A stretch of DNA of 64,000 nt. Source: Paraburkholderia xenovorans LB400. Lineage in GTDB: Bacteria; Pseudomonadota; Gammaproteobacteria; Burkholderiales; Burkholderiaceae. The stretch spans positions 4,154,001 through 4,218,000 of the forward strand of contig NC_007951.1 in the NCBI RefSeq assembly GCF_000013645.1, read 5' to 3'. The position numbers and the translations under genes were made by a program. The notes under the pieces are model-generated. The model did not search any database. It was not told the origin of the DNA and saw nothing but the letters and a program-made list of their open reading frames with translations. Positions 16,656 through 25,595 of this stretch are shown here, in pieces (the first letter of the stretch is position 1; each line of letters begins with the position of its first letter).

Positions 16656-18293
16656 CTAGAACCCGGCGGCCAGCCCGTCGCGGCGGCTGTCGCTCGCCGC
16701 CACATAGCCGCGCTCCGGCTCGTTGCGATCGAGCTTCCAGATGTACTGGCCGGAGCCGAAGTCCATGTACGGATCGTCGACCGATTTGATCGTATGGCCG
16801 AGCTTCTGCAAGGCCTCGGCGGTCTTCGGATCGAGTGTCGATTCGATGTCGATCGTGAAGTCGCGATTGACCTTCCAGCGCGGCGCGTCGCACGCGGCCT
16901 GCGGCTGCTGACCGTAGTCGAGCATCCGCACGATGGATTGCAGATGACCTTGCGGCTGCATGTCGCCGCCCATCACGCCGAAGCTCATCACCGCTTCCTG
17001 CTGCCCATTCACCTGCTGCGTGAGGAACGACGGGATGATCGTGTGGAACGGCCGCTTACCGCCTTCCACCACGTTCGGCGACTTCGGGTCCATCGAGAAG
17101 CCGCAGCCACGGTTCTGCATGGCGATGCCGCTATCCGGCACCACGATGCCCGAGCCGAAGCCCATGTAGTTCGACTGGATGAAGCTGACCATCATGCCGC
17201 GCTCGTCCGCCACCGACATGTAGATCGTGCCGCCGGCCTTCGGCATGCCGAAGTCGAACTGCGTAGCGCGCTTGTGATCGATCAGTTTCGCGCGCGAGGT
17301 GAGGTATGCGTCGTCGAGCATCTGCTCGGGCGTGACGTCCATCGAACGCGGATCCGCCACGTAGCGGTAGACGTCGGCGAACGCCAGCTTCATCGCTTCG
17401 ATCTGCAGGTGCTGCGACTCGACGTTGTCGACCGCCAGTTCCTTGACATCGAATTTTTCGAGGATGCCCAGCGCGATCAGCGCCGCAATGCCCTGCCCGT
17501 TCGGCGGAATCTCGTGCACCGTGTAGCCGCGATAGTCCTTGCCGATCGGCTCGACCCAATCCGCGCGATAGTTGCGCAGATCCTCGGCGGTCAGTGCGCC
17601 GCCGCCTTCGCGCGAAAATGCGGCGATCCGTTCGGCGATTTCACCTTCGTAGTACGCGCGCGGGCCTTGCTCGGCGAGCTTGCGCAGCGTCTTCGCATGG
17701 CCGGGAAAGCGCACCAGTTCACTCACTTCCGGCGCGCGGCCGCGCGGCATGAAGGTTTGCGCGAAGCCCGGCAGATCCTTCAGTTCCGGCACGGCCGCCG
17801 CCCACTTGTAGGCGACGATGCTCGCCACCGCATGACCACGCTCGGCGATCTCGATAGCCGGCTCCATCAGGTCAGCGAACGGCAGCGTGCCGAATTTCTG
17901 ATGCAGCGCTTCCCAGCCGGCGATCACGCCCGGCACCGTTACCGCGTCCCAGCCGCGCTTGGGCTGCTTCGCGAGACCGTTTTCCTCGCCGTACTTGCGC
18001 TTGAAGTAGTCGACATTCCACGCCGCCGGCGACACACCCGAGGCGTTCAGGCCATGCAGCTTCTTGCCGTCCCACACCAGCGCGAAGGCGTCGCTGCCCA
18101 GCCCGCACGATACCGGCTCGACCACCGTGATGGCGGCGGCGGCCGCGATCGCCGCATCGACGGCATTGCCGCCTTTCCACAGCATGCGCAGCCCCGCTTG
18201 CGCGGCGAGCGGATGCGAAGTCGAAACGATGTTGCGCGCGAACACAGGCAGACGCGGCGTCGGATAAGGGTTTTGCCAGTTGAAGCCAGTCAT
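16656..18293 (-). CDS. Gamma-glutamyltransferase family protein
   Basis: A 545-residue Ntn-hydrolase proenzyme-like protein. The predicted nucleophile is Thr356 in AGGTIYMSVADERG, which would become the N-terminus of the small subunit after self-cleavage. VEPVSCGLGSDAF and the final GGDMQPQGH are also typical. No signal peptide is seen from the start at 18293 (MTGFNWQNPYP), so unlike classic periplasmic GGT this form is predicted to be cytoplasmic. It could hydrolyse gamma-glutamyl amides or related acyl compounds; the substrate is not fixed by sequence. The frame is open upstream to 18440, but family similarity starts at 18293. Confidence 0.85.
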   Translation of the reverse strand: MTGFNWQNPYPTPRLPVFARNIVSTSHPLAAQAGLRMLWKGGNAVDAAIAAAAAITVVEPVSCGLGSDAFALVWDGKKLHGLNASGVSPAAWNVDYFKRKYGEENGLAKQPKRGWDAVTVPGVIAGWEALHQKFGTLPFADLMEPAIEIAERGHAVASIVAYKWAAAVPELKDLPGFAQTFMPRGRAPEVSELVRFPGHAKTLRKLAEQGPRAYYEGEIAERIAAFSREGGGALTAEDLRNYRADWVEPIGKDYRGYTVHEIPPNGQGIAALIALGILEKFDVKELAVDNVESQHLQIEAMKLAFADVYRYVADPRSMDVTPEQMLDDAYLTSRAKLIDHKRATQFDFGMPKAGGTIYMSVADERGMMVSFIQSNYMGFGSGIVVPDSGIAMQNRGCGFSMDPKSPNVVEGGKRPFHTIIPSFLTQQVNGQQEAVMSFGVMGGDMQPQGHLQSIVRMLDYGQQPQAACDAPRWKVNRDFTIDIESTLDPKTAEALQKLGHTIKSVDDPYMDFGSGQYIWKLDRNEPERGYVAASDSRRDGLAAGF

Positions 18294-18636
18294 GTCGAAC
18301 ACTCTAGAAAGCGCGGCCCGGCCTGCGGAACGCGGAACCAATGGAAACGGGGCGAATGGGGTGGACGGAGTGAAGCACAAGTCAACGCGGAATTCCGGAT
18401 TGCATCGTGATCCGGCCCAAAAAACAAATTCATTTATCAAATGAATAAATGCGTAGAGCGCCTGAATCGGGAGTGTCGCCGTCGTCTTGCATCTTATGCA
18501 TGTCGCGCGAGTGGGCAGACAAGGCGCGCGATGGTCTTACAATACGCTCACCCCGCTCACGCCTAACCCGTCCACCGCTCGGCCCTGGCGCGCCGGCGGC
18601 GGGCAGCGCAGACAACAATCCCACGCACCGAGACAC
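18294..18636. other. Divergent intergenic region between the GGT-like gene and glpR
   Basis: A 343-bp gap holding the promoters of the two divergent genes. The left part is GC-rich. The part near 18415-18452 is strikingly AT-rich and contains the inverted repeat listed separately. I see no gene in it. Confidence 0.5.
18428..18446. promoter_or_regulatory. AT-rich inverted repeat upstream of the GGT-like gene
   Basis: ATTCATTT / AAATGAAT form a perfect 8-bp inverted repeat around a 3-base centre, in a short AT-rich island about 135 bp upstream of the GGT-like start. It looks like a regulator site or part of that gene's promoter; the protein that binds is unknown. Confidence 0.4.
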
Positions 18637-19416
18637 ATGACCCGAGACCCCCGCCTGACTCTCAATGCCCGGCAACAGGAACTGCTGGAGTGGGTGCAAC
18701 GCGACGGCTTCGTGACCGTGGACGACCTCGCCGCCCACTTCGACGTGACGCCGCAGACGATCCGCCGCGACGTCAACTGGCTCGCCGACATGAATCTGCT
18801 GCGCCGTTATCACGGCGGCGCCAGTCTTCCGACCAGTTCCGAAAACGTCTCCTACACCGCGCGTCAGCGCATGTTCCACGAAGAAAAGCGGCGCATTGCG
18901 GCGCTAGTGGCCACTCACATTCCCGATCAGGCCTCGCTGTTCATCAACCTCGGCACCACCACGGAGGAAGTGGCTCGCGCGCTCAATCGCCACCGCGGGC
19001 TGCGCGTGATCACCAACAATCTGAACGTCGCCAGCATGATGAGCGGCTATCCGGATTGCGAGGTGCTGGTGACGGGCGGCATCGTGCGGCCGTGGGACAA
19101 AGGGATCGTCGGCGAACTGGCGATCGATTTCATCCGCCAGTTCAAGGTGGACTTTGCGATCATCGGCACGTCGAGCATCGAAACGGACGGCACGCTGCGC
19201 GATTTCGACACGCGCGAAGTGCGCGTGGCCGAAGCGATCATCCAGCACGCGCGCACGGTTTTCCTCGCCGCGGACAACTCGAAATTCGGCCGCCCCGCGC
19301 TGGTCCGCCAAGGTCATCTCGATCAGATCGACGCTCTGTTCACGGACATGGCGCCGCCCGCCGCGATGACCGAAACGCTCACTGCCGCCAACTGCCAGGT
19401 GTATGTCGCCGAATGA
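18637..19416 (+). CDS. glpR: DeoR-family repressor, glycerol-3-phosphate regulon (GlpR)
   Basis: A 259-residue repressor. The N-terminal DeoR helix-turn-helix includes VTVDDLAAHFDVTPQTIRRD, and the C-terminal sugar-phosphate binding domain has INLGTTTEEVARAL and the conserved GTSSIETDGTL and ADNSKFGR segments. The length is as usual for GlpR. It probably represses glpD, glpK and glpF 3-7 kb downstream and is released by glycerol 3-phosphate. Matching operator-like dyads lie before glpD. The start at 18637 gives MTRDPRLTLNARQ; the frame is open further upstream. Confidence 0.87.
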   Translation: MTRDPRLTLNARQQELLEWVQRDGFVTVDDLAAHFDVTPQTIRRDVNWLADMNLLRRYHGGASLPTSSENVSYTARQRMFHEEKRRIAALVATHIPDQASLFINLGTTTEEVARALNRHRGLRVITNNLNVASMMSGYPDCEVLVTGGIVRPWDKGIVGELAIDFIRQFKVDFAIIGTSSIETDGTLRDFDTREVRVAEAIIQHARTVFLAADNSKFGRPALVRQGHLDQIDALFTDMAPPAAMTETLTAANCQVYVAE

Positions 19417-19720
19417 GGCCAGGCATTCTCCGCCATGCTGCAACGCACGAAGAACTTCGAGTGAAATCAAGGATCTGACCGCGGCTCCCAACCGCCGCTC
19501 AAGCGCCCAATTGTCAAAGGGAAAATTTACTGGGGCCGATTTGGTGTTTAACGTGCGGTTGACTACACTCCAGTTCCCCGGCGTTCGTTGCGCGTTCCGC
19601 GCGGCGCCGGTTGCGTGAAACTGTCGTGAGCCGTACCTCCCGCCTGATCCTTTGCGGACTTCACTGGCTTGAGCCAGTCGCCGGCAAGGCCGTCCGCGTT
19701 TGCCTGACATGGAGAGAACG
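19417..19720. other. Intergenic region after glpR
   Basis: A 304-bp gap. It holds the promoter candidate at 19541-19569, a short AT-rich stretch around 19511-19530, and a 7-bp hairpin ACTGGCT / AGCCAGT at 19663-19678 within the leader of the next small gene. No coding sequence is evident. Confidence 0.5.
19541..19569 (+). promoter_or_regulatory. Sigma70-type promoter candidate for the small gene at 19721
   Basis: TTGGTG (19541-19546) and TACACT (19564-19569) are separated by 17 bp. The expected start point would leave a leader of about 145 nt with a small hairpin at 19663-19678. Confidence 0.35.
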
Positions 19721-19918
19721 ATGCTGAGTCCGCATGAATTCGCCACGTTGTTGCTCGTCAAGGACGCTCCCAATCAGGTCGACATGGAGCGAGAAGAACT
19801 CGACGCCTTGCTGGAACGCCAGTTGGTGGAATTGGAACGGCTCGCGTCGGGCAACGAACAATGGCGCGTGACTGAAACCGGCGACAGCGCATTGCGGGCC
19901 ATCAAGCGTCTTTCCTAG
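19721..19918 (+). CDS. Small hypothetical protein
   Basis: A 65-residue, Glu/Leu-rich soluble protein that begins MLSPHEFATLLLVKDAP, preceded by GGAGAGA at a good distance. The ending, WRVTETGDSALRAIKR, resembles the last part of a winged-helix domain, and the whole could be a shortened DNA-binding-like fold. I do not recognise a named family. It stands alone between glpR and a TetR regulator. Confidence 0.6.
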   Translation: MLSPHEFATLLLVKDAPNQVDMEREELDALLERQLVELERLASGNEQWRVTETGDSALRAIKRLS

Positions 19919-20135
19919 TTTTGCGGGTTTCATCGCGTCTCGCCGCTGAACGGGCGTCCATGTCCGCAACGGCGCGAAAGGCGCCGTGCACCGTGCCTTT
20001 AATTGCGCGCCTGGGCGGCATCGGGACGGCGCGGATTTTCTTCGCATGAAAAGCAGGGCGCCACCCGGCGTCTGCTTTATTGTGCCCGAATCATTTACGC
20101 AGTAAATTGACGCGACGGACTTTCTGCCTTCGCGC

Positions 20136-20762
20136 ATGCCGAAAACGCTCTCTCCCGACGACATTCGCCAATTCCGCGAAGCCATGCGGCGCGTGGCCGA
20201 GAATGCGTTCGCCACGCGCGGCGCCGAAGGCGTGACCATGCGCGAGCTGGCAAGAGAACTGGGGTGTAGTGCCATGACGCCCTATCGCTACTTCCGCGAC
20301 AAGGACGAGATCCTGGCGATGGTCCGCGCCGCCGCGTTCAATCGTTTCGCGGCACGCCTCGAAACGGCGGCGCAGACCGCCACGGAAACGGATCATTCCG
20401 TGGTGAGCGAAGCCTACGTCGCTTTCGCATTCGACGAACCGCACGCCTACCGTTTGATGTTCGATCTGACCCAGCGGGACAGCGTCTACCCGGAACTCGC
20501 CGCCGCGTCACAGCGTGCATGGCGCATGCTCGGCGCGCATTTCGAGCGGCTCGTCGGCGCCGGCATTCTGGAAGGCGATCCACGGCTGATCGGCTATGCG
20601 TATTGGGCCAGTCTGCATGGCTTCACCATGCTGGCGCTGGCCGATCAGTTGCCATTGCCGCAGGCGCAACAACCCGCCGCCCACAATACGCCGACGCGCG
20701 AAGCCGTGTTCGCGCAAATTCGCCGCATGCTGTGGCGCGGCGCGCAGCCGCAGCGCGGCTAG
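20136..20762 (+). CDS. TetR-family transcriptional regulator
   Basis: A 208-residue regulator. The N-terminal TetR helix-turn-helix reads VTMRELARELGCSAMTPYRYFRDKDEIL, followed by an all-helical ligand domain of the type with WASLHGFTMLALADQ near the end (the WHG-like C-terminal domain). Regulated genes are unknown; it converges with a small lipoprotein gene. The start at 20136 gives MPKTLSPDDIRQF; no strong ribosome-binding site is seen. Confidence 0.82.
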   Translation: MPKTLSPDDIRQFREAMRRVAENAFATRGAEGVTMRELARELGCSAMTPYRYFRDKDEILAMVRAAAFNRFAARLETAAQTATETDHSVVSEAYVAFAFDEPHAYRLMFDLTQRDSVYPELAAASQRAWRMLGAHFERLVGAGILEGDPRLIGYAYWASLHGFTMLALADQLPLPQAQQPAAHNTPTREAVFAQIRRMLWRGAQPQRG

Positions 20763-20832
20763 CGCCGGCTACGCGCCGCTGCGTTCAGCCAACGGCGGCA
20801 AGCGCTCTGCAAGGCAGGCGCGCGCGCCAGGC

Positions 20833-21207
20833 TCAACCGTTGCGCAAGGTCGGATCCACAGCCGCGCGCCAGCTCAACGCTCTGGCTCGCTGGTCGGTGA
20901 AGAACGTCACCCACTGATTACGGATTTGCGGATCGCTGCTCGCGCCCTGGCTCGTGTAACGCTGCGCGATCGACGTCTGGAACGCGCAGAAATCGTCCTT
21001 CGACAACTTGCCGTGCCGGTTCGCCACATACGCGTCGAACATGGCCGCGTAGACGCCTTGGGCGTCGTTGCCGTAGTCGACCGTCTGGGCGCTGCACATC
21101 TGTTGCAACGACACGAACGACGGTGCGCCCCTCGTTCCGCTCAGGCTCGGCGAGCTGACGCACCCCGCGAGAAGCGCTGCGGCGCCGATCATCAAAAGTC
21201 CACGCAT
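20833..21207 (-). CDS. Small hypothetical lipoprotein
   Basis: A 124-residue protein with a short lipoprotein signal peptide, MRGLLMIGAAALLAGC (Cys16 as lipid-modified residue), then a Ser-rich segment and a soluble domain of about 95 residues. No family was recognised. The start is preceded on the minus strand by GAGGTGAATTC, a fair ribosome-binding site. It is divergent from glpD. Confidence 0.7.
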   Translation of the reverse strand: MRGLLMIGAAALLAGCVSSPSLSGTRGAPSFVSLQQMCSAQTVDYGNDAQGVYAAMFDAYVANRHGKLSKDDFCAFQTSIAQRYTSQGASSDPQIRNQWVTFFTDQRARALSWRAAVDPTLRNG

Positions 21208-21307
21208 GAATTCACCTCGAAATGGCTGCTGCCGAGAGTATCGTCCGTGGCCGCGCGTTGCGCCACTATCCGGACAAAGGTTAGAAGGTCAGCCAGACAA
21301 TCCGAAC

Positions 21308-21336
21308 TTTACTTTTTCGAATATGTTCATTAAAGT
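21308..21336 (+). promoter_or_regulatory. glpD promoter candidate
   Basis: TTTACT (21308-21313) and TAAAGT (21331-21336) are 17 bp apart, about 70 bp before the glpD start. The GlpR-like dyads overlap and follow the -10 box, a usual repressor position. Confidence 0.45.
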
Positions 21337-21369
21337 TCGAAAACGAACACTATCAGTTCGATAGTGTTC
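21335..21369. promoter_or_regulatory. Two overlapping dyads, probable GlpR operators
   Basis: GTTCGAAAACGAAC (21335-21348) is a 5-bp dyad around AAAA, close in form to the TTCG-N4-CGAA core of E. coli-type GlpR sites. It overlaps a second, 10-bp dyad GAACACTATC / GATAGTGTTC (21345-21369). Both lie just after the presumed -10 box of glpD. Confidence 0.55.
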
Positions 21370-21406
21370 CAAACGGCTTTCCAGATCAACGTAGGGGACA
21401 CAGCAG

Positions 21407-22936
21407 GTGACGCAAGGCTCAAGATACGATTTGCTCGTCGTGGGCGGCGGGATCAACGGCGCCGGCATCGCTCGCGACGCGGCGGGCCGCGGCCTGTCGG
21501 TTCTGCTGTGCGAACAGGACGATCTGGCGGCGCATACGTCGTCGGCCAGTACCAAGCTGATTCACGGCGGCCTGCGCTATCTGGAATACCGCGAGTTCGG
21601 GCTGGTGCGCAAAGCCCTGCAGGAGCGCGAAACGCTGCTGCGCGCCGCCCCGCACATCATGTGGCCGCTGCGCTTCGTGATGCCGCACATGCCCGACCTG
21701 CGCCCGGCCTGGCTGATCCGCGCCGGCCTGTTCCTGTACGACCATCTGGCCAAACGCGAACTGCTGCCCGGCTCGCGCGGCATTGTGATGCGCAACCATC
21801 CGGCGGGCGCGCCGCTGGTCGATTCGATCAAGCGCGGCTTTGTGTATTCGGACGGCTGGGTCAACGACGCGCGGCTGGTCGTGCTGAACGCGCTGGATGC
21901 CAAAGAGCGCGGCGCGAAAATTCTCACCCGCACGAAACTGCTGAGCGCCGTGCGCGCGGGCGGCGAATGGCGCGCGCAACTCAAGCGCGAGGACGGCACG
22001 ATTCTGGACGTGCGCGCCGCATCGATTGCGAACGCCGCCGGACCGTGGGTCGGCGAACTGCTGCAAGGCGCGCTCGGCCGCGCGGCGTCGCACAGCGTGC
22101 GGCTCGTGAAAGGCAGCCATATCGTTACGCGGCGACTGTTCGAACACGATCACGCATATATCTTCCAGAATCCGGACAAGCGCATCATCTTCGCGATTCC
22201 GTACGAACACGATTACACGCTGATCGGCACGACGGATCTCGAATATCGCGGCGACCCGTCGCAAGTGGCGATCAACGCCGAAGAAACGCAATACCTGTGC
22301 GATTCGATCAACCGCTATTTCAAGCAGAAGATCTCGCCGGCCGATGTGCGCTGGACCTATTCCGGCGTACGCCCGCTGCTCGAAGAAGAAGGCGCGGACA
22401 ATCCGTCCGCGGTCACGCGCGATTATTCGCTTGAACTCGACGCGCCCGCCGGTGAAGCGCCGCTGCTGTCCGTGTTCGGCGGCAAGATCACCACCTTCCG
22501 CAAACTGGCGGAAGAAGCCGTCGACCAACTCGCGCATGCACTGCATCACGACACATCGTCATGGACAGCCGGTGCGCCATTGCCTGGCGGCGATATTCCC
22601 GGCGCCAACTTCGAGCGCTTTCTCAGCGAATTCAGGCAGCAGCATGCATGGCTGCCGGCCGGCCTCGCGCACCGCCTTGCCCGCGCCTACGGCACACGCG
22701 TCGAGCATGTGATCGGCAATGCGCGTTCCGTGGCCGAGCTCGGCCGCGCCTTCGCGCCCGGTCTTTACGAAGCGGAACTGACTTATCTGCGCGATACCGA
22801 ATGGGCGCGCAGCGCGCAAGACGTGTTGTGGCGCCGATCGAAACTCGGCCTGCACGTCGAGCCGGGCACGCTCGATTCGATCACACGCGATATCGACGCA
22901 TGGTTCGCCCGCGAACCCGCGCGACAGAGCGCATAG
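21407..22936 (+). CDS. glpD: Aerobic glycerol-3-phosphate dehydrogenase
   Basis: A 509-residue FAD flavoprotein that oxidises glycerol 3-phosphate to dihydroxyacetone phosphate and passes electrons to ubiquinone at the inner membrane. The FAD-binding motif LLVVGGGINGAGIARDAAGRG is at residues 8-28, with STKLIHGGLRYLEY following and GVRPLLEEE in the second half. Length is normal. The start is a GTG at 21407 preceded by AGGGGA. It is the first of the glpD, glpK, glpF genes on this strand and is expected to be controlled by GlpR. Confidence 0.95.
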   Translation: MTQGSRYDLLVVGGGINGAGIARDAAGRGLSVLLCEQDDLAAHTSSASTKLIHGGLRYLEYREFGLVRKALQERETLLRAAPHIMWPLRFVMPHMPDLRPAWLIRAGLFLYDHLAKRELLPGSRGIVMRNHPAGAPLVDSIKRGFVYSDGWVNDARLVVLNALDAKERGAKILTRTKLLSAVRAGGEWRAQLKREDGTILDVRAASIANAAGPWVGELLQGALGRAASHSVRLVKGSHIVTRRLFEHDHAYIFQNPDKRIIFAIPYEHDYTLIGTTDLEYRGDPSQVAINAEETQYLCDSINRYFKQKISPADVRWTYSGVRPLLEEEGADNPSAVTRDYSLELDAPAGEAPLLSVFGGKITTFRKLAEEAVDQLAHALHHDTSSWTAGAPLPGGDIPGANFERFLSEFRQQHAWLPAGLAHRLARAYGTRVEHVIGNARSVAELGRAFAPGLYEAELTYLRDTEWARSAQDVLWRRSKLGLHVEPGTLDSITRDIDAWFAREPARQSA

Positions 22937-23113
22937 TCAGACATCGGCACGCAGCCCGCGCTGCATCTGAACGAAGAACCGGATTGCTTCACCCCTCGGC
23001 TGGACCAAGCCGGGACGCATCACCACAAACTGTTGCAGCCCGCTTAAAACAACAAGCCGTTCCCGTCGCCGGTTACCCCGCTGGCGATTCATGAAACGCA
23101 TGGAGAAGAGACA

Positions 23114-24613
23114 ATGCAGGATCAGTACATTCTCGCGCTTGACCAAGGCACCACCAGCTCGCGCGCGATGCTGTTCGACCGGCTCGGCAATATCGTGTCG
23201 ACCGCCCAGAAGGAATTCCAGCAAATCTACCCGCGTCCGGGTTGGGTCGAGCACGATCCGCAGGAAATCTGGTCGACCCAGGCCGGCGTCGCCGCCGAGG
23301 CCGTGACGCGCGCCGGCATGAACGGCACCTCGATCGCCGCGATCGGCATCACCAATCAGCGCGAAACCACCATCGTATGGGATCGCGAAACCGGCCATCC
23401 CATCTATAACGCGATCGTCTGGCAGGACCGCCGCACTGCGGACTTCTGCGACCAGCTCAAGGAGCAGGGGCTCGAAGAAAAAGTCCGCGCGAAAACCGGC
23501 CTGCCGATCGATTCGTATTTCTCGGCGACCAAGATCCGCTGGATTCTCGACAACGTCGAAGGTGCGCGCGAAAAAGCCAAACAGGGGCGTCTTGCGTTCG
23601 GCACCGTCGATAGCTGGCTGGTGTGGAATTTCACCAAGGGCGGCCTGCATATCACCGACGTCACCAACGCGTCGCGCACGATGCTGTTCAACATCCACTC
23701 GCTGAAGTGGGACGACGAACTGCTCGAAGCGCTCGACATTCCGCGCAGCATGCTGCCGGAAGTGCGCGCTTCGTCGGAAACGTATGGGCCGACCAAGACC
23801 ACCGTGTTCGCTTCGAAGATTCCGCTCGCGGGCATTGCCGGCGATCAGCACGCCGCGCTCTTCGGCCAGATGTGCACGGAGTCGGGCATGGTGAAGAACA
23901 CCTACGGCACGGGCTGCTTCCTCGTGATGAACACCGGCGACAAGCCGATCGAATCGAAGAACAATCTCGTCACCACGATCGCGTGGCAGATCGGCGACCA
24001 GATCAATTACGCGCTGGAAGGCAGCATCTTCATTGGCGGCGCCGTGGTGCAGTGGCTGCGCGACGGCCTCGGGATCATCAGGAACGCCGCTGAAATCGAA
24101 ACGCTGGCGCGCAGTGTGCCGCATTGCGACGGCGTGTATCTGGTGCCGGCCTTCGCCGGTCTCGGCGCGCCGCACTGGAATGCGCGCGCTCGCGGCACGC
24201 TGTTCGGCGTGACGCGTGGCACGTCGTCGGCGCATATCGCACGCGCGGCGCTCGACTCGATCGCTTATCAATCGGTCGACGTACTGAAGGCGATGGAAGC
24301 CGACTCCGGCATTCGCATCGGCGAATTGCGGGTGGACGGCGGCGCCTGCGCGAACAATCTGCTGATGCAATTCCAGGCGGACATTCTCGGCGTCGACGCC
24401 GTGCGTCCCAAGGTGTCGGAAACGACAGCATTGGGTGCCGCTTATCTGGCCGGTCTCGCGGTGGGTTACTGGAAAGATGTCGACGAGCTGCAAAGCCAGT
24501 GGAAACTCGACCGCCGCTTCACGCCTGCCCTGCCGCACGCCGAGGTCAAGGCATGCCTCGACGGCTGGAAGCGCGCGATCCGCGCCGCGAAGGCGTGGGC
24601 CGATACACCCTGA
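23114..24613 (+). CDS. glpK: Glycerol kinase
   Basis: A 499-residue FGGY-family kinase that converts glycerol and ATP to glycerol 3-phosphate. The N-terminal DQGTTSSRAMLFDRLG phosphate-binding loop, NQRETTIVWDRETG and the C-terminal DGGACANNLLMQFQAD ATP-binding region are intact. Length is exactly that of GlpK. It is preceded by a GGAGAAGAGAC ribosome-binding site and follows glpD by 177 bp, where I see no terminator, so co-transcription is possible. Confidence 0.96.
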   Translation: MQDQYILALDQGTTSSRAMLFDRLGNIVSTAQKEFQQIYPRPGWVEHDPQEIWSTQAGVAAEAVTRAGMNGTSIAAIGITNQRETTIVWDRETGHPIYNAIVWQDRRTADFCDQLKEQGLEEKVRAKTGLPIDSYFSATKIRWILDNVEGAREKAKQGRLAFGTVDSWLVWNFTKGGLHITDVTNASRTMLFNIHSLKWDDELLEALDIPRSMLPEVRASSETYGPTKTTVFASKIPLAGIAGDQHAALFGQMCTESGMVKNTYGTGCFLVMNTGDKPIESKNNLVTTIAWQIGDQINYALEGSIFIGGAVVQWLRDGLGIIRNAAEIETLARSVPHCDGVYLVPAFAGLGAPHWNARARGTLFGVTRGTSSAHIARAALDSIAYQSVDVLKAMEADSGIRIGELRVDGGACANNLLMQFQADILGVDAVRPKVSETTALGAAYLAGLAVGYWKDVDELQSQWKLDRRFTPALPHAEVKACLDGWKRAIRAAKAWADTP

Positions 24614-24707
24614 GCGCGTTTGTCCAGTCTGCCTCTCTCGACATAAAAACATCAAGAAGCCGCTTATCCCGCGGCTTCCCTGACAATTATACTTCGGATA
24701 ACCAACG

Positions 24708-25421
24708 ATGCACCCTTACATTGCGGAATTCATCGGCACGGCGCTCGTGGTGCTGCTCGGCGACGGCGCCGTGGCCAACGTGCTGCTTGCGCGCACCAAA
24801 GGCAAAGGCGCGGACCTGATCGTGATCGTGATGGGTTGGGCGATGGCCGTGTTCATCGCCGTGTACGTCACCGCGTCTTTCAGCGGCGCTCACCTGAATC
24901 CTGTCGTGACCATCAGCCTCGCGCTGGCCGGCAAGTTCGCGTGGACCAAAGTGCCGGGCTATGTGGCGGCGCAAATGCTCGGCGGCATGGCCGGCGCGCT
25001 GCTCGTGTGGATCGCTTATCGCCAGCACTTCGCGAAAGAAGGCGACGCCGACGTGAAGCTCGGGGTGTTCTGCACCGCGCCGGCGATTCGCAGCGTGCCG
25101 CATAACCTGCTCACCGAAATGATCGCCACCTTCGTGCTGATTCTCGGCGTGCTGTATCTGGCTTCGCCGCAAGTCGGCCTAGGCGCGCTCGACGCGCTGC
25201 CGGTCGGTCTGCTGGTGCTCGGCATCGGCATCTCGCTCGGCGGCCCGACCGGCTATGCGATGAGTCCCGCCCGCGACCTGTCGCCGCGTTTGATGCACGC
25301 ACTGCTGCCGATTCCGGGCAAGCGCGATAGCGACTGGCACTATGCGTGGATTCCGGTTTGCGGTCCGCTGCTGGGCGGCGCGGCGGCAGCGTGTCTGTAT
25401 CTGTACCTGCACGTGCATTGA
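24708..25421 (+). CDS. glpF: Glycerol uptake facilitator (aquaglyceroporin)
   Basis: A 237-residue MIP-family channel with six transmembrane helices and two half-helices. The two pore motifs are altered: the first is NPV (residues 64-66, in GAHLNPVVT) and the second is SPA (residues 186-188, in GYAMSPARDLSPR) in place of the canonical NPA pairs. The GlpF-type Arg189-Asp190 pair after the second motif is kept, so a glycerol rather than water channel is expected. It lies after glpK on the same strand. Confidence 0.9.
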   Translation: MHPYIAEFIGTALVVLLGDGAVANVLLARTKGKGADLIVIVMGWAMAVFIAVYVTASFSGAHLNPVVTISLALAGKFAWTKVPGYVAAQMLGGMAGALLVWIAYRQHFAKEGDADVKLGVFCTAPAIRSVPHNLLTEMIATFVLILGVLYLASPQVGLGALDALPVGLLVLGIGISLGGPTGYAMSPARDLSPRLMHALLPIPGKRDSDWHYAWIPVCGPLLGGAAAACLYLYLHVH

Positions 25422-25488
25422 TCCGGCCGCGCGCTTGAGACCCGCCTCAGGCGCGTGTCAGGAACGCGCCCGAGGCGCGACGGAAAGC

Positions 25489-25511
25489 GGCGCCGCCGTG
25501 CGGGCGGCGCC
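25489..25511 (+). terminator. GC hairpin between glpF and the HAD gene
   Basis: A perfect 9-bp stem GGCGCCGCC / GGCGGCGCC with a 5-base loop, without a T run. A weaker hairpin (GCGCGT / ACGCGC) lies just before it at 25451-25469. They may end or slow the glp transcript, but termination is not certain. Confidence 0.35.
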
Positions 25512-25595
25512 AAAGCACGTATCATGACGCTTTCACTCTCTGCGCATGAGCTTGCGATTGCCTTGCCCCATGCGCTTCGCTTTCCGTTTTCAGGC

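Noticed and set aside
25524..25595. An upstream start for the HAD protein (25524)
   Set aside because: No ribosome-binding site, and residues before the conserved MIDHLICDCDGVLVDSE do not look like the family. Kept only as an alternative.
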